A stretch of 64,000 nt of DNA, taken from assembly GCF_010450875.1 (NCBI RefSeq), contig NZ_CP048422.1:1643001-1707000 (forward strand), read 5' to 3'. Shown piece after piece: positions 46,108 to 54,971 of the stretch. The DNA is from Sphingomonas insulae (GTDB lineage Bacteria > Pseudomonadota > Alphaproteobacteria > Sphingomonadales > Sphingomonadaceae). Both the position numbers and the translations under genes were made by a program. The notes under the pieces are model-generated. The model was not told the DNA's origin, searched no databases, and was given only the letters and a program-made list of their open reading frames with translations. Positions within the stretch are counted from its first letter, which is position 1. The number at the start of each line of letters is the position of its first letter.

Positions 46108-46192
46108 GCGGGCGTGGCGGAATTGGTAGACGCAGCAGGTTTAGGTCCTGCCATCGCAAGATGTGGGGGTTCGAGTCCCTTCGCCCGCACCA
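46108..46192 (+). tRNA. tRNA-Leu (anticodon TAG)
   Basis: 85 bases with acceptor GCGGGCG pairing with CGCCCGC, a long class II variable arm (about CATCGCAAGATG), anticodon stem GCAGG/CCTGC with loop TTTAGGT giving TAG, T arm with GTTCGAGTC, and encoded CCA at 46190-46192. Confidence 0.95.
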
Positions 46193-46265
46193 GTCCCGCC
46201 GGTTCCATGGCGGGGCGGCAGCCTTAAAGAATTTACGTCAGATTTCTCAAGATTGAAGGCCGGAT

Positions 46266-47945
46266 ATGCAGACTGTCGAGACGTTGAACGAGGGCCTGAA
46301 GCGCGCCTACACGCTGACCATCACCGCCAAGGATGTCGATGCCAAGGTCGATGCCGAAGTGAAGCGCGTCGCGCCGCAGGTGAAGATGCCCGGCTTCCGC
46401 CCCGGCAAGGTGCCGGCGAACCTGGTGCGCAAGATGCACGGTGAATCGCTTGCCGCCGACGCGCTCAACACCGCGATCCAGCAGGGCGTCCAGCAGCTGC
46501 TCGCCGACCATGCCCTGCGTCCCGCGATGCAGCCTTCGGTCGCGCTGAACGATGATTACGCACCGGGCAAGGATGCGGTCGTCACCGTCGAGCTGGAAGT
46601 GCTGCCGACCGTGCCAGCCCCGGCGATCGACGCGCTGAAGCTGGAGCGCCTGACGGTGCCGGTCGCCGACGCGCTGGTCGACGAGCAGCTGCAGAAGTTC
46701 GCCGACCAGTCGAAGAAGTGGAACGACGCCGACGACAAGGCCGCCGAGATGGGCGACCTCGTCACCGTCGATTTCGTCGGCAAGACCAGCGATGGCGTCG
46801 CCTTCGATGGCGGCACCGGGACCGATATGGGCGTCGAGCTCGGCTCGGGCCGGCTGATCCCGGGGTTCGAAGACCAGCTCGTCGGCGTGAAGACCGGCGA
46901 GGAGAAGACGCTGAACGTCACCTTCCCCGAGGATTACGGCGCCAAGGACCTCGCCGGGCAGCCCGCGACGTTCGACATCACCGTCAAGAAGATCCAGGTC
47001 GCCGGCGAAAGCGCGATCGACGAGGATCTGGCCAAGAACCTGGGCCTCGAAAGCCTGGAGCAGCTGCGCGGCCTCATCAAGGGGCAGATCGAGCAGGAGC
47101 ATAACGGCCTGACGCGCACCCATATGAAGCGCAAGCTGCTCGACCAGCTGGCCGAGGGGCATGATTTCGAAGTGCCGCCGTCGATGGTGGAGGCGGAATT
47201 CGCGCAGATCTGGCAGCAGCTGGAGCATGAGGCGACCCACGAGGAAGATCCCGCCGCGGCGCTGGCCGAGATGGAATCGGAGCGCGACGATTACCGCAAG
47301 ATCGCCGAGCGCCGCGTGCGCCTGGGCCTCCTGCTGTCCGAGATCGGTCAGGCCAACGGCGTCGAGGTCAGCCAGCAGGAAATGAACCGCCTGATCGCGC
47401 AGGCCGCGCAGCAGTATCGCGGCGAGGACCAGCAGCGCTTCATCCAGTACGTCCAGCAGGAGCCGATGGCGGCCGCCCAGCTGCGCGCGCCGCTGTACGA
47501 GGACAAGGTCGTCGACTTCCTGTTCGAGAAGGCCGACGTGACCGATCGCGACGCGACCCGCGAGGAGCTGGAAGCCGCGATCGAGAGCGAGGACGGTTTC
47601 GCGACCGGCACGCACAGCCACGACCACGACAACCACAAGCCGCGCGCCAAGAAGGCGAAGGCCGAGGGTGCCGCTGGCGAGGCCAAGCCCAAGAAGGCTG
47701 CGGCCAAGAAGCCGGTCGCGCAGGACGACAATGCCGGTGCCGAGGTCGAGCCGGCGGAAGCTCCGGCCGACGAGGCGCCCGCCAAGAAGCCGCGCGCCAA
47801 GAAGGCCGCTGCGCCGGTCGAGGCAGAGACGCAGGTGACCGAATCGTCGCCGGTCGCGGCCGAGGCGGCCGAGGGCACCGAAGCCGCCGACGCGCCCGCG
47901 AAGAAGCCGCGCGCGAAGAAGGCGGCGGCGAAGACCGAAGGCTGA
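46266..47945 (+). CDS. tig: Trigger factor with long basic C-terminal tail
   Basis: 559 residues against about 430 in E. coli. Ribosome-binding N-domain with the signature FRPGKVPANLVRK (about 45-57), FKBP-type PPIase domain (about 165-245; GDLVTVDFVGKTSDGVAFDG), and a helical chaperone C-domain to about 450. The last 100 residues are an added tail of KPRAKKA-type repeats (KPRAKKAKAEG, KKPRAKKAAA, KKPRAKKAAAKTEG) interspersed with acidic Ala/Glu stretches. Co-translational folding chaperone and first gene before clpP and clpX, as in many bacteria, though a glycosyltransferase intervenes. Confidence 0.95.
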   Translation: MQTVETLNEGLKRAYTLTITAKDVDAKVDAEVKRVAPQVKMPGFRPGKVPANLVRKMHGESLAADALNTAIQQGVQQLLADHALRPAMQPSVALNDDYAPGKDAVVTVELEVLPTVPAPAIDALKLERLTVPVADALVDEQLQKFADQSKKWNDADDKAAEMGDLVTVDFVGKTSDGVAFDGGTGTDMGVELGSGRLIPGFEDQLVGVKTGEEKTLNVTFPEDYGAKDLAGQPATFDITVKKIQVAGESAIDEDLAKNLGLESLEQLRGLIKGQIEQEHNGLTRTHMKRKLLDQLAEGHDFEVPPSMVEAEFAQIWQQLEHEATHEEDPAAALAEMESERDDYRKIAERRVRLGLLLSEIGQANGVEVSQQEMNRLIAQAAQQYRGEDQQRFIQYVQQEPMAAAQLRAPLYEDKVVDFLFEKADVTDRDATREELEAAIESEDGFATGTHSHDHDNHKPRAKKAKAEGAAGEAKPKKAAAKKPVAQDDNAGAEVEPAEAPADEAPAKKPRAKKAAAPVEAETQVTESSPVAAEAAEGTEAADAPAKKPRAKKAAAKTEG

Positions 47946-47953
47946 ATGTGATC

Positions 47954-47980
47954 GGGGGAGGGGTTCGATACCCTTCCCCC
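47954..47980 (+). terminator. Hairpin after tig
   Basis: GGGGGAGGGG at 47954-47963 pairs with CCCTTCCCCC at 47971-47980 across TTCGATA (G-T and one imperfect pair). No T run follows. Immediately followed by the family A inverted repeat. Confidence 0.4.
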
Positions 47981-47986
47981 ATAGCC

Positions 47987-48078
47987 GTCATCCCCGCGCA
48001 GGCGGGGATCCAGACGCGCGGGTTTCCCGAAGTATCGGGACGGTAGCGTTTATGGATCCCCGCCTGCGCGGGGATGAC
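47987..48078. repeat. Dispersed inverted repeat, family A, second copy
   Basis: GTCATCCCCGCGCAGGCGGG at 47987 is mirrored to 48078, with about 40 bases between, including a small TCCCGAAGTATCGGGA palindrome. The arms match those at 26071-26144 nearly perfectly. Confidence 0.8.
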
Positions 48079-48132
48079 GTATCCGGGATAGGGCGGCGTG
48101 TCTGTCGCAGCCAAGGGAAGGCGCTAGAGACA

Positions 48133-49065
48133 GTGACGCAGCCGACCATCGCCGTCCTGCTACCCTGCTACAACGAAGCCGCGGCGATCGCGCAGACCGT
48201 GGCGGGCTTTCGCGCCGCGCTGCCGGATGCGACCATCTATGTCTACGACAACAATTCGACCGATGCGACGATCGCCGTCGCGCGCGACGCCGGCGCCGTG
48301 GTCCGCAGCGAGCGCATCCAGGGCAAGGGCAATGTCGTGCGCCGGATGTTCGCGGACATCGATGCCGACGTTTATGTGATGGCGGACGGCGATGCGACCT
48401 ATGATGCCGCATCCGCCCCCGCCCTGGTCGCGCGGCTGCTGGGCGAGCAATGCGACATGATCGTCGGCAGCCGGGTCAGCCAGGTGCAGGAAAGCTATCG
48501 CCGCGGCCACCGGTTCGGCAATGCGGTACTGACCGGCATGCTGGCGCGGCTGTTCGGGCGCAGCTTCACCGATATCCTGTCCGGCTATCGCGTCTTTTCC
48601 CGCCGCTTCGTCAAGAGCTTCCCGTCGCTGTCGTCGGGGTTCGAGATCGAGACCGAGATCAGCGTCCACGCGCTCGAACTGAAGATGCCCTGCGCCGAGG
48701 TGGAAACGCCCTATTATGCGCGGCCGGAGGGGTCCGCATCGAAGCTCAGCACTTATGGCGACGGCTTTCGCATCCTCGGCACGATCCTGACGCTGTATCG
48801 GATCGAACGGCCGCTGCTGTTCTTCGGCGCGATCGGCGTGCTGTTCGCCGCGCTGGGGGTCGTGCTCGGCGTGCCGCTGGCGCTCACCTATATGCAGACG
48901 CATCTGGTGCCGCGCTTCCCCACCGCCATCCTCATCACCGGCCTGATGATCATCGCCGCGCTGTGCGTCTTTGCCGGGCTGATCCTCGATACCGTGGTGC
49001 GGGGGCGGCGCGAAGTGCGGCGGCTGGCCTATCTGGCGCATCCGGCACCGGCCAGCGGGGCTTGA
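48133..49065 (+). CDS. Family 2 glycosyltransferase with C-terminal membrane helices
   Basis: 310 residues from GTG 48133; longer frames reach back into repeat DNA. GT-A fold with [13 protein letters not shown], the metal-binding DGDATYDA and [11 protein letters not shown]; two membrane helices at the end (about 230-300). The dolichol-phosphate-mannose-synthase-like layout suggests transfer of a sugar to undecaprenyl phosphate or to an envelope polymer. No sugar operon nearby, so the product is unknown. Confidence 0.85.
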   Translation: MTQPTIAVLLPCYNEAAAIAQTVAGFRAALPDATIYVYDNNSTDATIAVARDAGAVVRSERIQGKGNVVRRMFADIDADVYVMADGDATYDAASAPALVARLLGEQCDMIVGSRVSQVQESYRRGHRFGNAVLTGMLARLFGRSFTDILSGYRVFSRRFVKSFPSLSSGFEIETEISVHALELKMPCAEVETPYYARPEGSASKLSTYGDGFRILGTILTLYRIERPLLFFGAIGVLFAALGVVLGVPLALTYMQTHLVPRFPTAILITGLMIIAALCVFAGLILDTVVRGRREVRRLAYLAHPAPASGA

Positions 49066-49120
49066 AGTCGCTCACGAGAGCGCCGATGTTGGCGGCTCTG
49101 AGGGCATAAGAGAGATTTCC

Positions 49121-49810
49121 ATGCACAATCCGTTCGAGACCGGCGACTTCATGAGCCCGATCGCCCACGCCGGCCTTGGCTTGCAGCAGACGCAAGCGGG
49201 TCTGGTGCCGATCGTCATCGAACAGTCGAACCGCGGCGAGCGTTCCTTCGACATCTTCAGCCGCCTGCTGCGCGAGCGCATCATCTTCGTCACCGGCGGG
49301 GTGGAGGACGGCATGGCCAGCCTCATCACCGCGCAGCTGCTCTTCCTCGAGTCCGAGAACCCGAAGAAGGACATCTTCATGTACATCAACTCGCCGGGCG
49401 GCGTCGTCACGGCGGGCATGGCGATCCACGACACCATGCAGTACATCCGGCCGCGCGTCGGCACGGTGTGCATCGGCCAGGCGGCATCGATGGGCAGCTT
49501 TCTGCTGGCATCGGGCGAGCCGGGCATGCGCGTGGCGCTGACCAACGCACGGATCATGATCCACCAGCCGTCGGGCGGCGCGCAGGGCATGGCGTCCGAC
49601 ATCGAGATCCAGGCGAAGGAAATCCTGCGCATCCGGGCGCGGATGAACCAGCTGTATGCGCAGTACACCGGACAGCCGATCGAGGAGATCGAGCGTCGCA
49701 TGGACCGCGATACGTTCCTGGAAGCCAACGAGGCCAAGGACTTCGGCCTGGTCGACGAGGTGTTCGACAAGCGTCCCGCACCGACCGAGGACGTCGCCAG
49801 GGCGGCGTAA
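49121..49810 (+). CDS. clpP: ATP-dependent Clp protease proteolytic subunit
   Basis: 229 residues. Catalytic Ser in [14 protein letters not shown], His in [12 protein letters not shown] and Asp in the C-terminal helix region (RRMDRDTF). N-terminal [19 protein letters not shown] typical of ClpP. The tetradecameric barrel degrades unfolded and tagged proteins with ClpX, which is encoded 120 bases downstream. Confidence 0.96.
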   Translation: MHNPFETGDFMSPIAHAGLGLQQTQAGLVPIVIEQSNRGERSFDIFSRLLRERIIFVTGGVEDGMASLITAQLLFLESENPKKDIFMYINSPGGVVTAGMAIHDTMQYIRPRVGTVCIGQAASMGSFLLASGEPGMRVALTNARIMIHQPSGGAQGMASDIEIQAKEILRIRARMNQLYAQYTGQPIEEIERRMDRDTFLEANEAKDFGLVDEVFDKRPAPTEDVARAA

Positions 49811-49930
49811 GGGCGCGGAGACGCGCCGGATCGTTCCATTAGGGACGTTTGGGCGTTGTGGTTTGCGTAATGGCCGGGCTACCATACCCGGCCTCACCAG
49901 CGGGTCCGATCCCGCGACAAGGAAGTGTGA

Positions 49931-51202
49931 ATGACGAAATTGAGCGGTGGCGACTCGAAGAGCACCCTCTACTGCTCGTTCTGCGGCAAGTCGCAGCACG
50001 AGGTGCGCAAGCTCATCGCAGGACCGACCGTGTTCATCTGCGACGAGTGCGTCGAGCTGTGCAACGACATCATCCGCGAGGAGACGAAGTCGGCGCTGGT
50101 CAGCAAGAAGGACGGCGGCGTGCCGACCCCGCAGGAAATCTGCGACGTGCTCGACGATTACGTCATCGGCCAGAAGCAGGCCAAGCGCGTGCTGTCGGTG
50201 GCGGTGCACAACCATTACAAGCGGTTGAACCATGGCGCCAAGGGTGCCGACGTCGAGCTTGCCAAGTCGAACATCCTGCTCGTCGGTCCGACGGGCTGCG
50301 GCAAGACGCTGTTGGCGCAGACGCTGGCGCGTATCCTCGACGTGCCGTTCACCATGGCCGATGCGACGACGCTGACTGAAGCGGGCTATGTCGGCGAGGA
50401 TGTCGAGAACATCATCCTGAAGCTGCTTCAGGCGTCCGATTATAATGTCGAGCGAGCGCAGCGCGGCATCGTCTACATCGACGAGATCGACAAGATCAGC
50501 CGCAAGGCCGAAAACCCGTCGATCACCCGCGACGTGTCGGGCGAGGGCGTGCAGCAGGCGCTGCTCAAGCTGATGGAAGGCACCACCGCCAGCGTGCCGC
50601 CGCAGGGCGGGCGCAAGCATCCGCAGCAGGAATTCCTGCAGGTCGACACGACGAACATCCTGTTCATCTGCGGCGGTGCGTTCTCGGGTCTCGAAAAGAT
50701 CATCGGCGACCGCTTGCAGGGCAAGTCGATCGGCTTCGGCGCCTATGTGGCGGCGCCCGAAGAGCGTCGGACCGGCGAGATGCTGCGCCAGACCGAGCCG
50801 GAAGATCTGTTGAAGTTCGGCCTGATCCCCGAATTCGTCGGACGTCTGCCGGTGATCGCGACGCTCGAAGACCTCGACATCGATGCGCTGGTGAAGATCT
50901 TGAAGGAGCCGAAGAACGCGCTGGTGAAGCAATACCAGAAGCTGTTCGAGATGGAATCGGTCGACCTTGGCTTCACCGACGAGGCGTTGGTCGCGGTCGC
51001 CAAGAAGGGCATCGAGCGCAAGACGGGCGCGCGCGGCCTCCGCTCGATTCTGGAGGCGATCCTGCTCGACACCATGTTCGACCTGCCGGGCATGGACGGC
51101 GTCGACGAGGTGATGATCGACAAGGATGTGATCGAAGGCCGGAAGGAACCGATCCGCGTCTATGCCGAGAAGAAGAAGGACGGCGCGGGCGCTGCCGCCT
51201 GA
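49931..51202 (+). CDS. clpX: ClpX ATPase subunit of the Clp protease
   Basis: 423 residues. N-terminal C4 zinc finger ([21 protein letters not shown]), Walker [25 protein letters not shown], Walker [10 protein letters not shown] and the IGF-loop region near [14 protein letters not shown] for docking to ClpP. It unfolds tagged substrates and feeds ClpP. Strong terminator 27 bases after the stop. Confidence 0.97.
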   Translation: MTKLSGGDSKSTLYCSFCGKSQHEVRKLIAGPTVFICDECVELCNDIIREETKSALVSKKDGGVPTPQEICDVLDDYVIGQKQAKRVLSVAVHNHYKRLNHGAKGADVELAKSNILLVGPTGCGKTLLAQTLARILDVPFTMADATTLTEAGYVGEDVENIILKLLQASDYNVERAQRGIVYIDEIDKISRKAENPSITRDVSGEGVQQALLKLMEGTTASVPPQGGRKHPQQEFLQVDTTNILFICGGAFSGLEKIIGDRLQGKSIGFGAYVAAPEERRTGEMLRQTEPEDLLKFGLIPEFVGRLPVIATLEDLDIDALVKILKEPKNALVKQYQKLFEMESVDLGFTDEALVAVAKKGIERKTGARGLRSILEAILLDTMFDLPGMDGVDEVMIDKDVIEGRKEPIRVYAEKKKDGAGAAA

Positions 51203-51228
51203 CCGGCCGGGTCGATATGAAACACCAG

Positions 51229-51256
51229 GGGGCGTCGCGCGAGCGGCGCCCTTTTT
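51229..51256 (+). terminator. Rho-independent terminator of clpX
   Basis: GGGCGTCGC at 51230-51238 pairs with GCGGCGCCC at 51243-51251 (one G-T) across GCGA, followed by TTTTT at 51252-51256. Confidence 0.85.
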
Positions 51257-51464
51257 GGTGTGCGCTGCTGCCCCTCCGTTCCGTCGCAGCGACGAGGCAA
51301 GGGATCGATCGCCGGGACGCGGTCATCCCGCCCCGCGCATGTCCCCGGGTCGCGAGGGTCGCGGAAGATGACGGGATGCGGCGGTATCGAAGCGGCCACC
51401 CGTTTGTCTCACCCGACGTTAATACCGGCCGGGCCAGGACCGGCCGACAACCGACAGGACGACG

Positions 51465-52001
51465 ATGGCAGCGACGAGGATCGAACCGGCACCGGTAATT
51501 AGTTCGGGATGGCAAGGGGGCAGGGGACCGCTCGCCATCCTGCCGCTCCCGCTGTTCCGCGACACGCGACCCTGGTTGGCGATCCTGCTCGGCTGGGTGT
51601 TGACGATCGTCGGGAGCACCATGCTCAGCTATGTCATCGCGTGGCTGGCGCCCGACAACGCCGGTCCCGAGCTGGGCGATACCTCGGCGCCGGTGAAGCT
51701 GTTCCTGATCGCAGGCTTCAGCCCGGTGGTCGAGACGCTCATCATGGCCGCCATCCTCGCGATCCTGCTGCGCCTGCTCGCCGGATGGCAGGCGGTGATT
51801 GCCAGCGCGGCGATCTGGGGCGTATTGCACAGCCTCGCCTCGCCGTGGTGGGGCGCGGTGATCTGGTGGCCGTTCCTGATCTTCTCGACCCTGTACGTCA
51901 CCTGGCGGCCGCATGGCTTCTGGAAGGCGGTCGGTATCGTCATCGCCGTCCACGTGCTGCAGAACCTGTTCCCGGCGCTGCTGATCGTCCTGCGCGGCTG
52001 A
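51465..52001 (+). CDS. CPBP-like intramembrane protein, degenerate protease motif
   Basis: 178 residues with about four membrane helices. It keeps some CPBP/Abi metalloprotease elements: a histidine in [12 protein letters not shown] and the HxxxN-like HVLQN near the end. Motif 1, normally EExxxR, is reduced to VETLIMA with one Glu and no Arg. Either a divergent glutamic-type intramembrane protease or an inactive relative. Alone on the strand after the clpX terminator. Confidence 0.6.
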   Translation: MAATRIEPAPVISSGWQGGRGPLAILPLPLFRDTRPWLAILLGWVLTIVGSTMLSYVIAWLAPDNAGPELGDTSAPVKLFLIAGFSPVVETLIMAAILAILLRLLAGWQAVIASAAIWGVLHSLASPWWGAVIWWPFLIFSTLYVTWRPHGFWKAVGIVIAVHVLQNLFPALLIVLRG

Positions 52002-52068
52002 GCCGCACCATGTCACCGCCACATTGCCGCGGCATGGTGCCGTCGTCGTTCGCGCCGGGAGTGTCGTG

Positions 52069-52707
52069 ATGTCCATGCATAGCTGGTGGCTGTTCGTCGC
52101 CGCGATCTTCCTGCTGTGCGGCACGCCGGGGCCGAACATGCTCCACGTCCTGTCGCGCAGCGTCGATTTCGGCGTGCGGCGGAGCGTGGCGGCGATGGCG
52201 GGATGCCTGTCGGCGCTGGTCCTGGTGCTGACCGCATCCGCCGCGGGGCTGACCACCGTGCTGCTGGCGGTGCCCGGCGCCTTCGACGTCCTGCGCTATG
52301 GCGGGGTGGCGTACCTGCTGTACCTCGGGATCAAGGCCTGGCGCCATGGCGGCGCCGCGGTCGATGGCGGCGAGATGCCGGCGCCGAGCCGCTTTGCCGC
52401 ACTGACGCCGGCGCAATTGTTCCGCAGCGGTTTCCTGATCAGCGTCAGCAACCCCAAGCTGATCCTGTTCGCCGCGGCGTTCCTGCCGCAATTCGTCGAT
52501 CGCGACATGCCGCAGGCCCCGCAGTTCGCGATCCTGGTCGCGACGTTCGCGGTCGTCGAGAGCATCTGGTATGCGATCTACGCCATCGGCGGCCGGTCGC
52601 TGTCCCGATATCTCGTCCGGCCGACGCTGCGGCGTACGTTCGATCGCATCACGGGCGGCATCTTCATCGTGTTCGGTCTGGCGTTGCTGCGGATAAAGCC
52701 GGCCTGA
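52069..52707 (+). CDS. LysE/RhtB family amino-acid exporter
   Basis: 212 residues from ATG 52069 (GGGAG seven bases upstream). Six predicted helices with the family motif LLCGTPGPNMLHVLSRS at the start and SGFLISVSNPKLILFAAAFLPQF in the middle. Exports amino acids or related small molecules by proton antiport; substrate unknown. Confidence 0.87.
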   Translation: MSMHSWWLFVAAIFLLCGTPGPNMLHVLSRSVDFGVRRSVAAMAGCLSALVLVLTASAAGLTTVLLAVPGAFDVLRYGGVAYLLYLGIKAWRHGGAAVDGGEMPAPSRFAALTPAQLFRSGFLISVSNPKLILFAAAFLPQFVDRDMPQAPQFAILVATFAVVESIWYAIYAIGGRSLSRYLVRPTLRRTFDRITGGIFIVFGLALLRIKPA

Positions 52708-52864
52708 GCCGGCCTTTCATCGCGATCGATCGGGCCTTGCGAGCCGTTGCGATCACGCGCCGCTATGTGACGAAAGGTAAACCGCGGGGGCCAGGTCCCG
52801 CCCGCCGCGGACCTTTCCGCCGACGCAAGCATTGGCCTTGCGTAACGACATCCGGGGGACCGAC

Positions 52865-53986
52865 ATGGCCGCAGCCGCGCACGACGACATGACCGCCGAT
52901 CGACCGGCAAAGGGCTGGTTCGGCCTGCCGCCGTGGACGATTCTGTTCCCGGCGCTGGGGATCCCTGCGGTGTTGCTGTCGGTCTATGCGATGGGGACGA
53001 TCGGGACGATCGTCGCCGCGCTGATCCTGATTGGATCGGTCGTCGCCGCCGTCCATCACGCGGAGGTCGTCGCGCACCGTGTCGGCGAACCGTTCGGGAC
53101 GCTGGTGCTGGCCGTCGCGGTGACGGTGATCGAGGTGTCGCTGATCGTCTCGCTGATGCTGTCCGGATCGGGCGACGTCGCGGCGCTGGCGCGCGACACC
53201 GTGTTCGCCGCGATCATGATCATCCTCAACTTTATCATCGGCGTGTGCCTGCTGACCGGCGGGCTGAAGCACGGCGAACAGCGTTTCACGTTGCGCGGGA
53301 TCAGCGCCGCGCTGGCGACGTTGGCGGCGCTGGTCGTGCTGGCGCTGATCCTGCCCAATTACACGACCAGCGGGGCGGGGTCGACCTATGCGCCATCACA
53401 GCTGATCTTCGTCGCGGTCGTCAGCCTCGTCCTCTACGGCACGTTCGTGCTGGTGCAGACGGTGCGTCACCGCGATTACTTCCTGCCGGCGGGCGACGTC
53501 GAGCCGGAAGCGCATGCCGCCCCGCCGAGCGACCGGACCGCGTGGACATCGTTCGGCATCCTGCTCGTCGCGCTGGTCGTCGTCGTGATGCTCGCCAAGG
53601 GCCTGTCGGTCCGGGTCGAGGAGGCGATCCTCGCCGCCGGCCTGCCGCTGGCGATCGTCGGTGTGGTGATCGCCGCGCTCGTGCTCGCACCCGAAAGCCT
53701 CGCGGCCTATAACGCGGCGCGGCGCGACCGATTGCAGACCAGCCTCAACCTCGCGCTCGGATCGGCACTGGCGACGATCGGACTGACCATTCCGGCGGTG
53801 GCGATCGTCAGCCTGATGCTCGGCCTGCCGCTGGCGCTGGGGATCGGGGCGAAGGGCATGACCCTGCTCGCGCTGTCGTTGTTCGTCACGACGATCTCGC
53901 TCGGCACCGGGCGGACGACGGTGCTGCAAGGTGTCGTCCACCTGGTGATATTCGCCGCATATCTGTTCACCACGGTCATTCCGTGA
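52865..53986 (+). CDS. Ca2+/H+ antiporter (ChaA/CaCA family)
   Basis: 373 residues from ATG 52865 (GGGGGACC before it). About ten membrane helices. The two CaCA alpha repeats are GEPFGTLVLAVAVTVIEVSL and the second with NLALGSALATIGLTIPAVAI; LAPESLAAYNAARRDRLQ between them is typical of ChaA-type exchangers. It extrudes calcium, possibly Na+ or K+, against protons. Confidence 0.87.
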   Translation: MAAAAHDDMTADRPAKGWFGLPPWTILFPALGIPAVLLSVYAMGTIGTIVAALILIGSVVAAVHHAEVVAHRVGEPFGTLVLAVAVTVIEVSLIVSLMLSGSGDVAALARDTVFAAIMIILNFIIGVCLLTGGLKHGEQRFTLRGISAALATLAALVVLALILPNYTTSGAGSTYAPSQLIFVAVVSLVLYGTFVLVQTVRHRDYFLPAGDVEPEAHAAPPSDRTAWTSFGILLVALVVVVMLAKGLSVRVEEAILAAGLPLAIVGVVIAALVLAPESLAAYNAARRDRLQTSLNLALGSALATIGLTIPAVAIVSLMLGLPLALGIGAKGMTLLALSLFVTTISLGTGRTTVLQGVVHLVIFAAYLFTTVIP

Positions 53987-54053
53987 GCGTGCGGCCGGTT
54001 CGTCGGCGCATCCTTCGGGGAAGGACGTCAGCGGTCGGGATCGTGACGACCGG

Positions 54054-54635
54054 TCAAAACACGCTGGGCAGAAAGCGTTTCACCCGTCCGGCATAATCCT
54101 CGTACGCCACGCCGAACGCCGCGTGCAGCAGTCGCTCTTCGATGCGCACGCGCAGCCACGTTCCCAGCCCGTAGAGGGGCAGCGCGATCAGCAGCCGCGG
54201 CAGCCGCCCGGTCGCCACGGCGGCGGCGACGACCACCAGCGCCAGTGCGGTGTAGATCGGGTGCCGGATGTGCGCGAACGGTCCGCGCGTCACCAGCTGA
54301 TGGTCGCTGCGGACCCGTGCGACGAGGCTCCAGTTGTGCCCCATCGCTGCGGTAGACCAGAGGAACAGCGCCAGCGCGACGGCAAACAGCAGGGCGGTGA
54401 CGATCGCTGCGCCGATCGCCGCGGTGCCGAGCGGATCGAGCGTCACCCGGACCTGTCCCCACATCACCGTGAAGACCGCCGCTCCTTGCAGCGCGATCCC
54501 GTTCGTCGACATCGCATCGCGCCTGGCGGCGACCTCACGCGGGCGGCGCCAGCGTGCCGCGACCAGGGCGATGGCGAACAGCAGCAGACCGGTGGCGAGT
54601 GCCGCGATGCCCGGCAGGCCGGCGGCCCCGCTCAT
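54054..54635 (-). CDS. Isoprenylcysteine carboxyl methyltransferase-like membrane protein
   Basis: 193 residues from ATG 54635, which overlaps the stop of the upstream gene (ATGA). Four to five helices, then the ICMT/PEMT signature GPFAHIRHPIYTALAL (SAM site) and EERLLHAAFGVAYEDYAGRV near the C-terminus. Bacterial members methylate lipids, quinone or unknown small molecules rather than prenyl proteins. Confidence 0.82.
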   Translation of the reverse strand: MSGAAGLPGIAALATGLLLFAIALVAARWRRPREVAARRDAMSTNGIALQGAAVFTVMWGQVRVTLDPLGTAAIGAAIVTALLFAVALALFLWSTAAMGHNWSLVARVRSDHQLVTRGPFAHIRHPIYTALALVVVAAAVATGRLPRLLIALPLYGLGTWLRVRIEERLLHAAFGVAYEDYAGRVKRFLPSVF

Positions 54636-54862
54636 CGCGCCCGCTGCCGGCTGGCGAGCCACAGTCCGGCGGCGATCTGCGCCACCGCATATAGCCGCCG
54701 CCGTCCCGGCCGATCCACGAACGGCGCCACCACCGCCTCGGTGCCGAGCGCATCGCGTTTCCACAGGTCGACGTGCCGGCGTGGCTGGGCGAGGCCGATC
54801 AGCCCATCGCCGACCATGAAGATCGCCGCCATCTCGGCGCCGCGGGCGAACCAGGGGGTCAT
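54632..54862 (-). CDS. Small uncharacterised protein coupled to the ICMT-like gene
   Basis: 76 residues from ATG 54862 (GGAGGAG about eleven bases upstream). Two weakly hydrophobic segments (GAEMAAIFMVGDGLIGLAQ and LYAVAQIAAGLWLA) around a basic, polar middle. The four-base overlap with the methyltransferase start implies coupled translation and a shared role. No family recognised. Confidence 0.6.
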   Translation of the reverse strand: MTPWFARGAEMAAIFMVGDGLIGLAQPRRHVDLWKRDALGTEAVVAPFVDRPGRRRLYAVAQIAAGLWLASRQRAR

Positions 54863-54905
54863 GCGGTCACGCTCCTCCAGAGTGGTGTCGTCATTCCGAT
54901 GCGTT

Positions 54906-54934
54906 CGTCACCCCGGACTGGTTCCGGGGTGACG
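54906..54934. repeat. Family C repeat, single hairpin copy
   Basis: CGTCACCCCGGACTGGTTCC and on to GGTGACG: a perfect 12-bp stem with a five-base loop. It differs by one base from the arm of the repeat at 44722. Confidence 0.7.
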
Positions 54935-54971
54935 GGGGCGGCTGGGGTGGCGTTGTGGCTATGCCCGCCCG

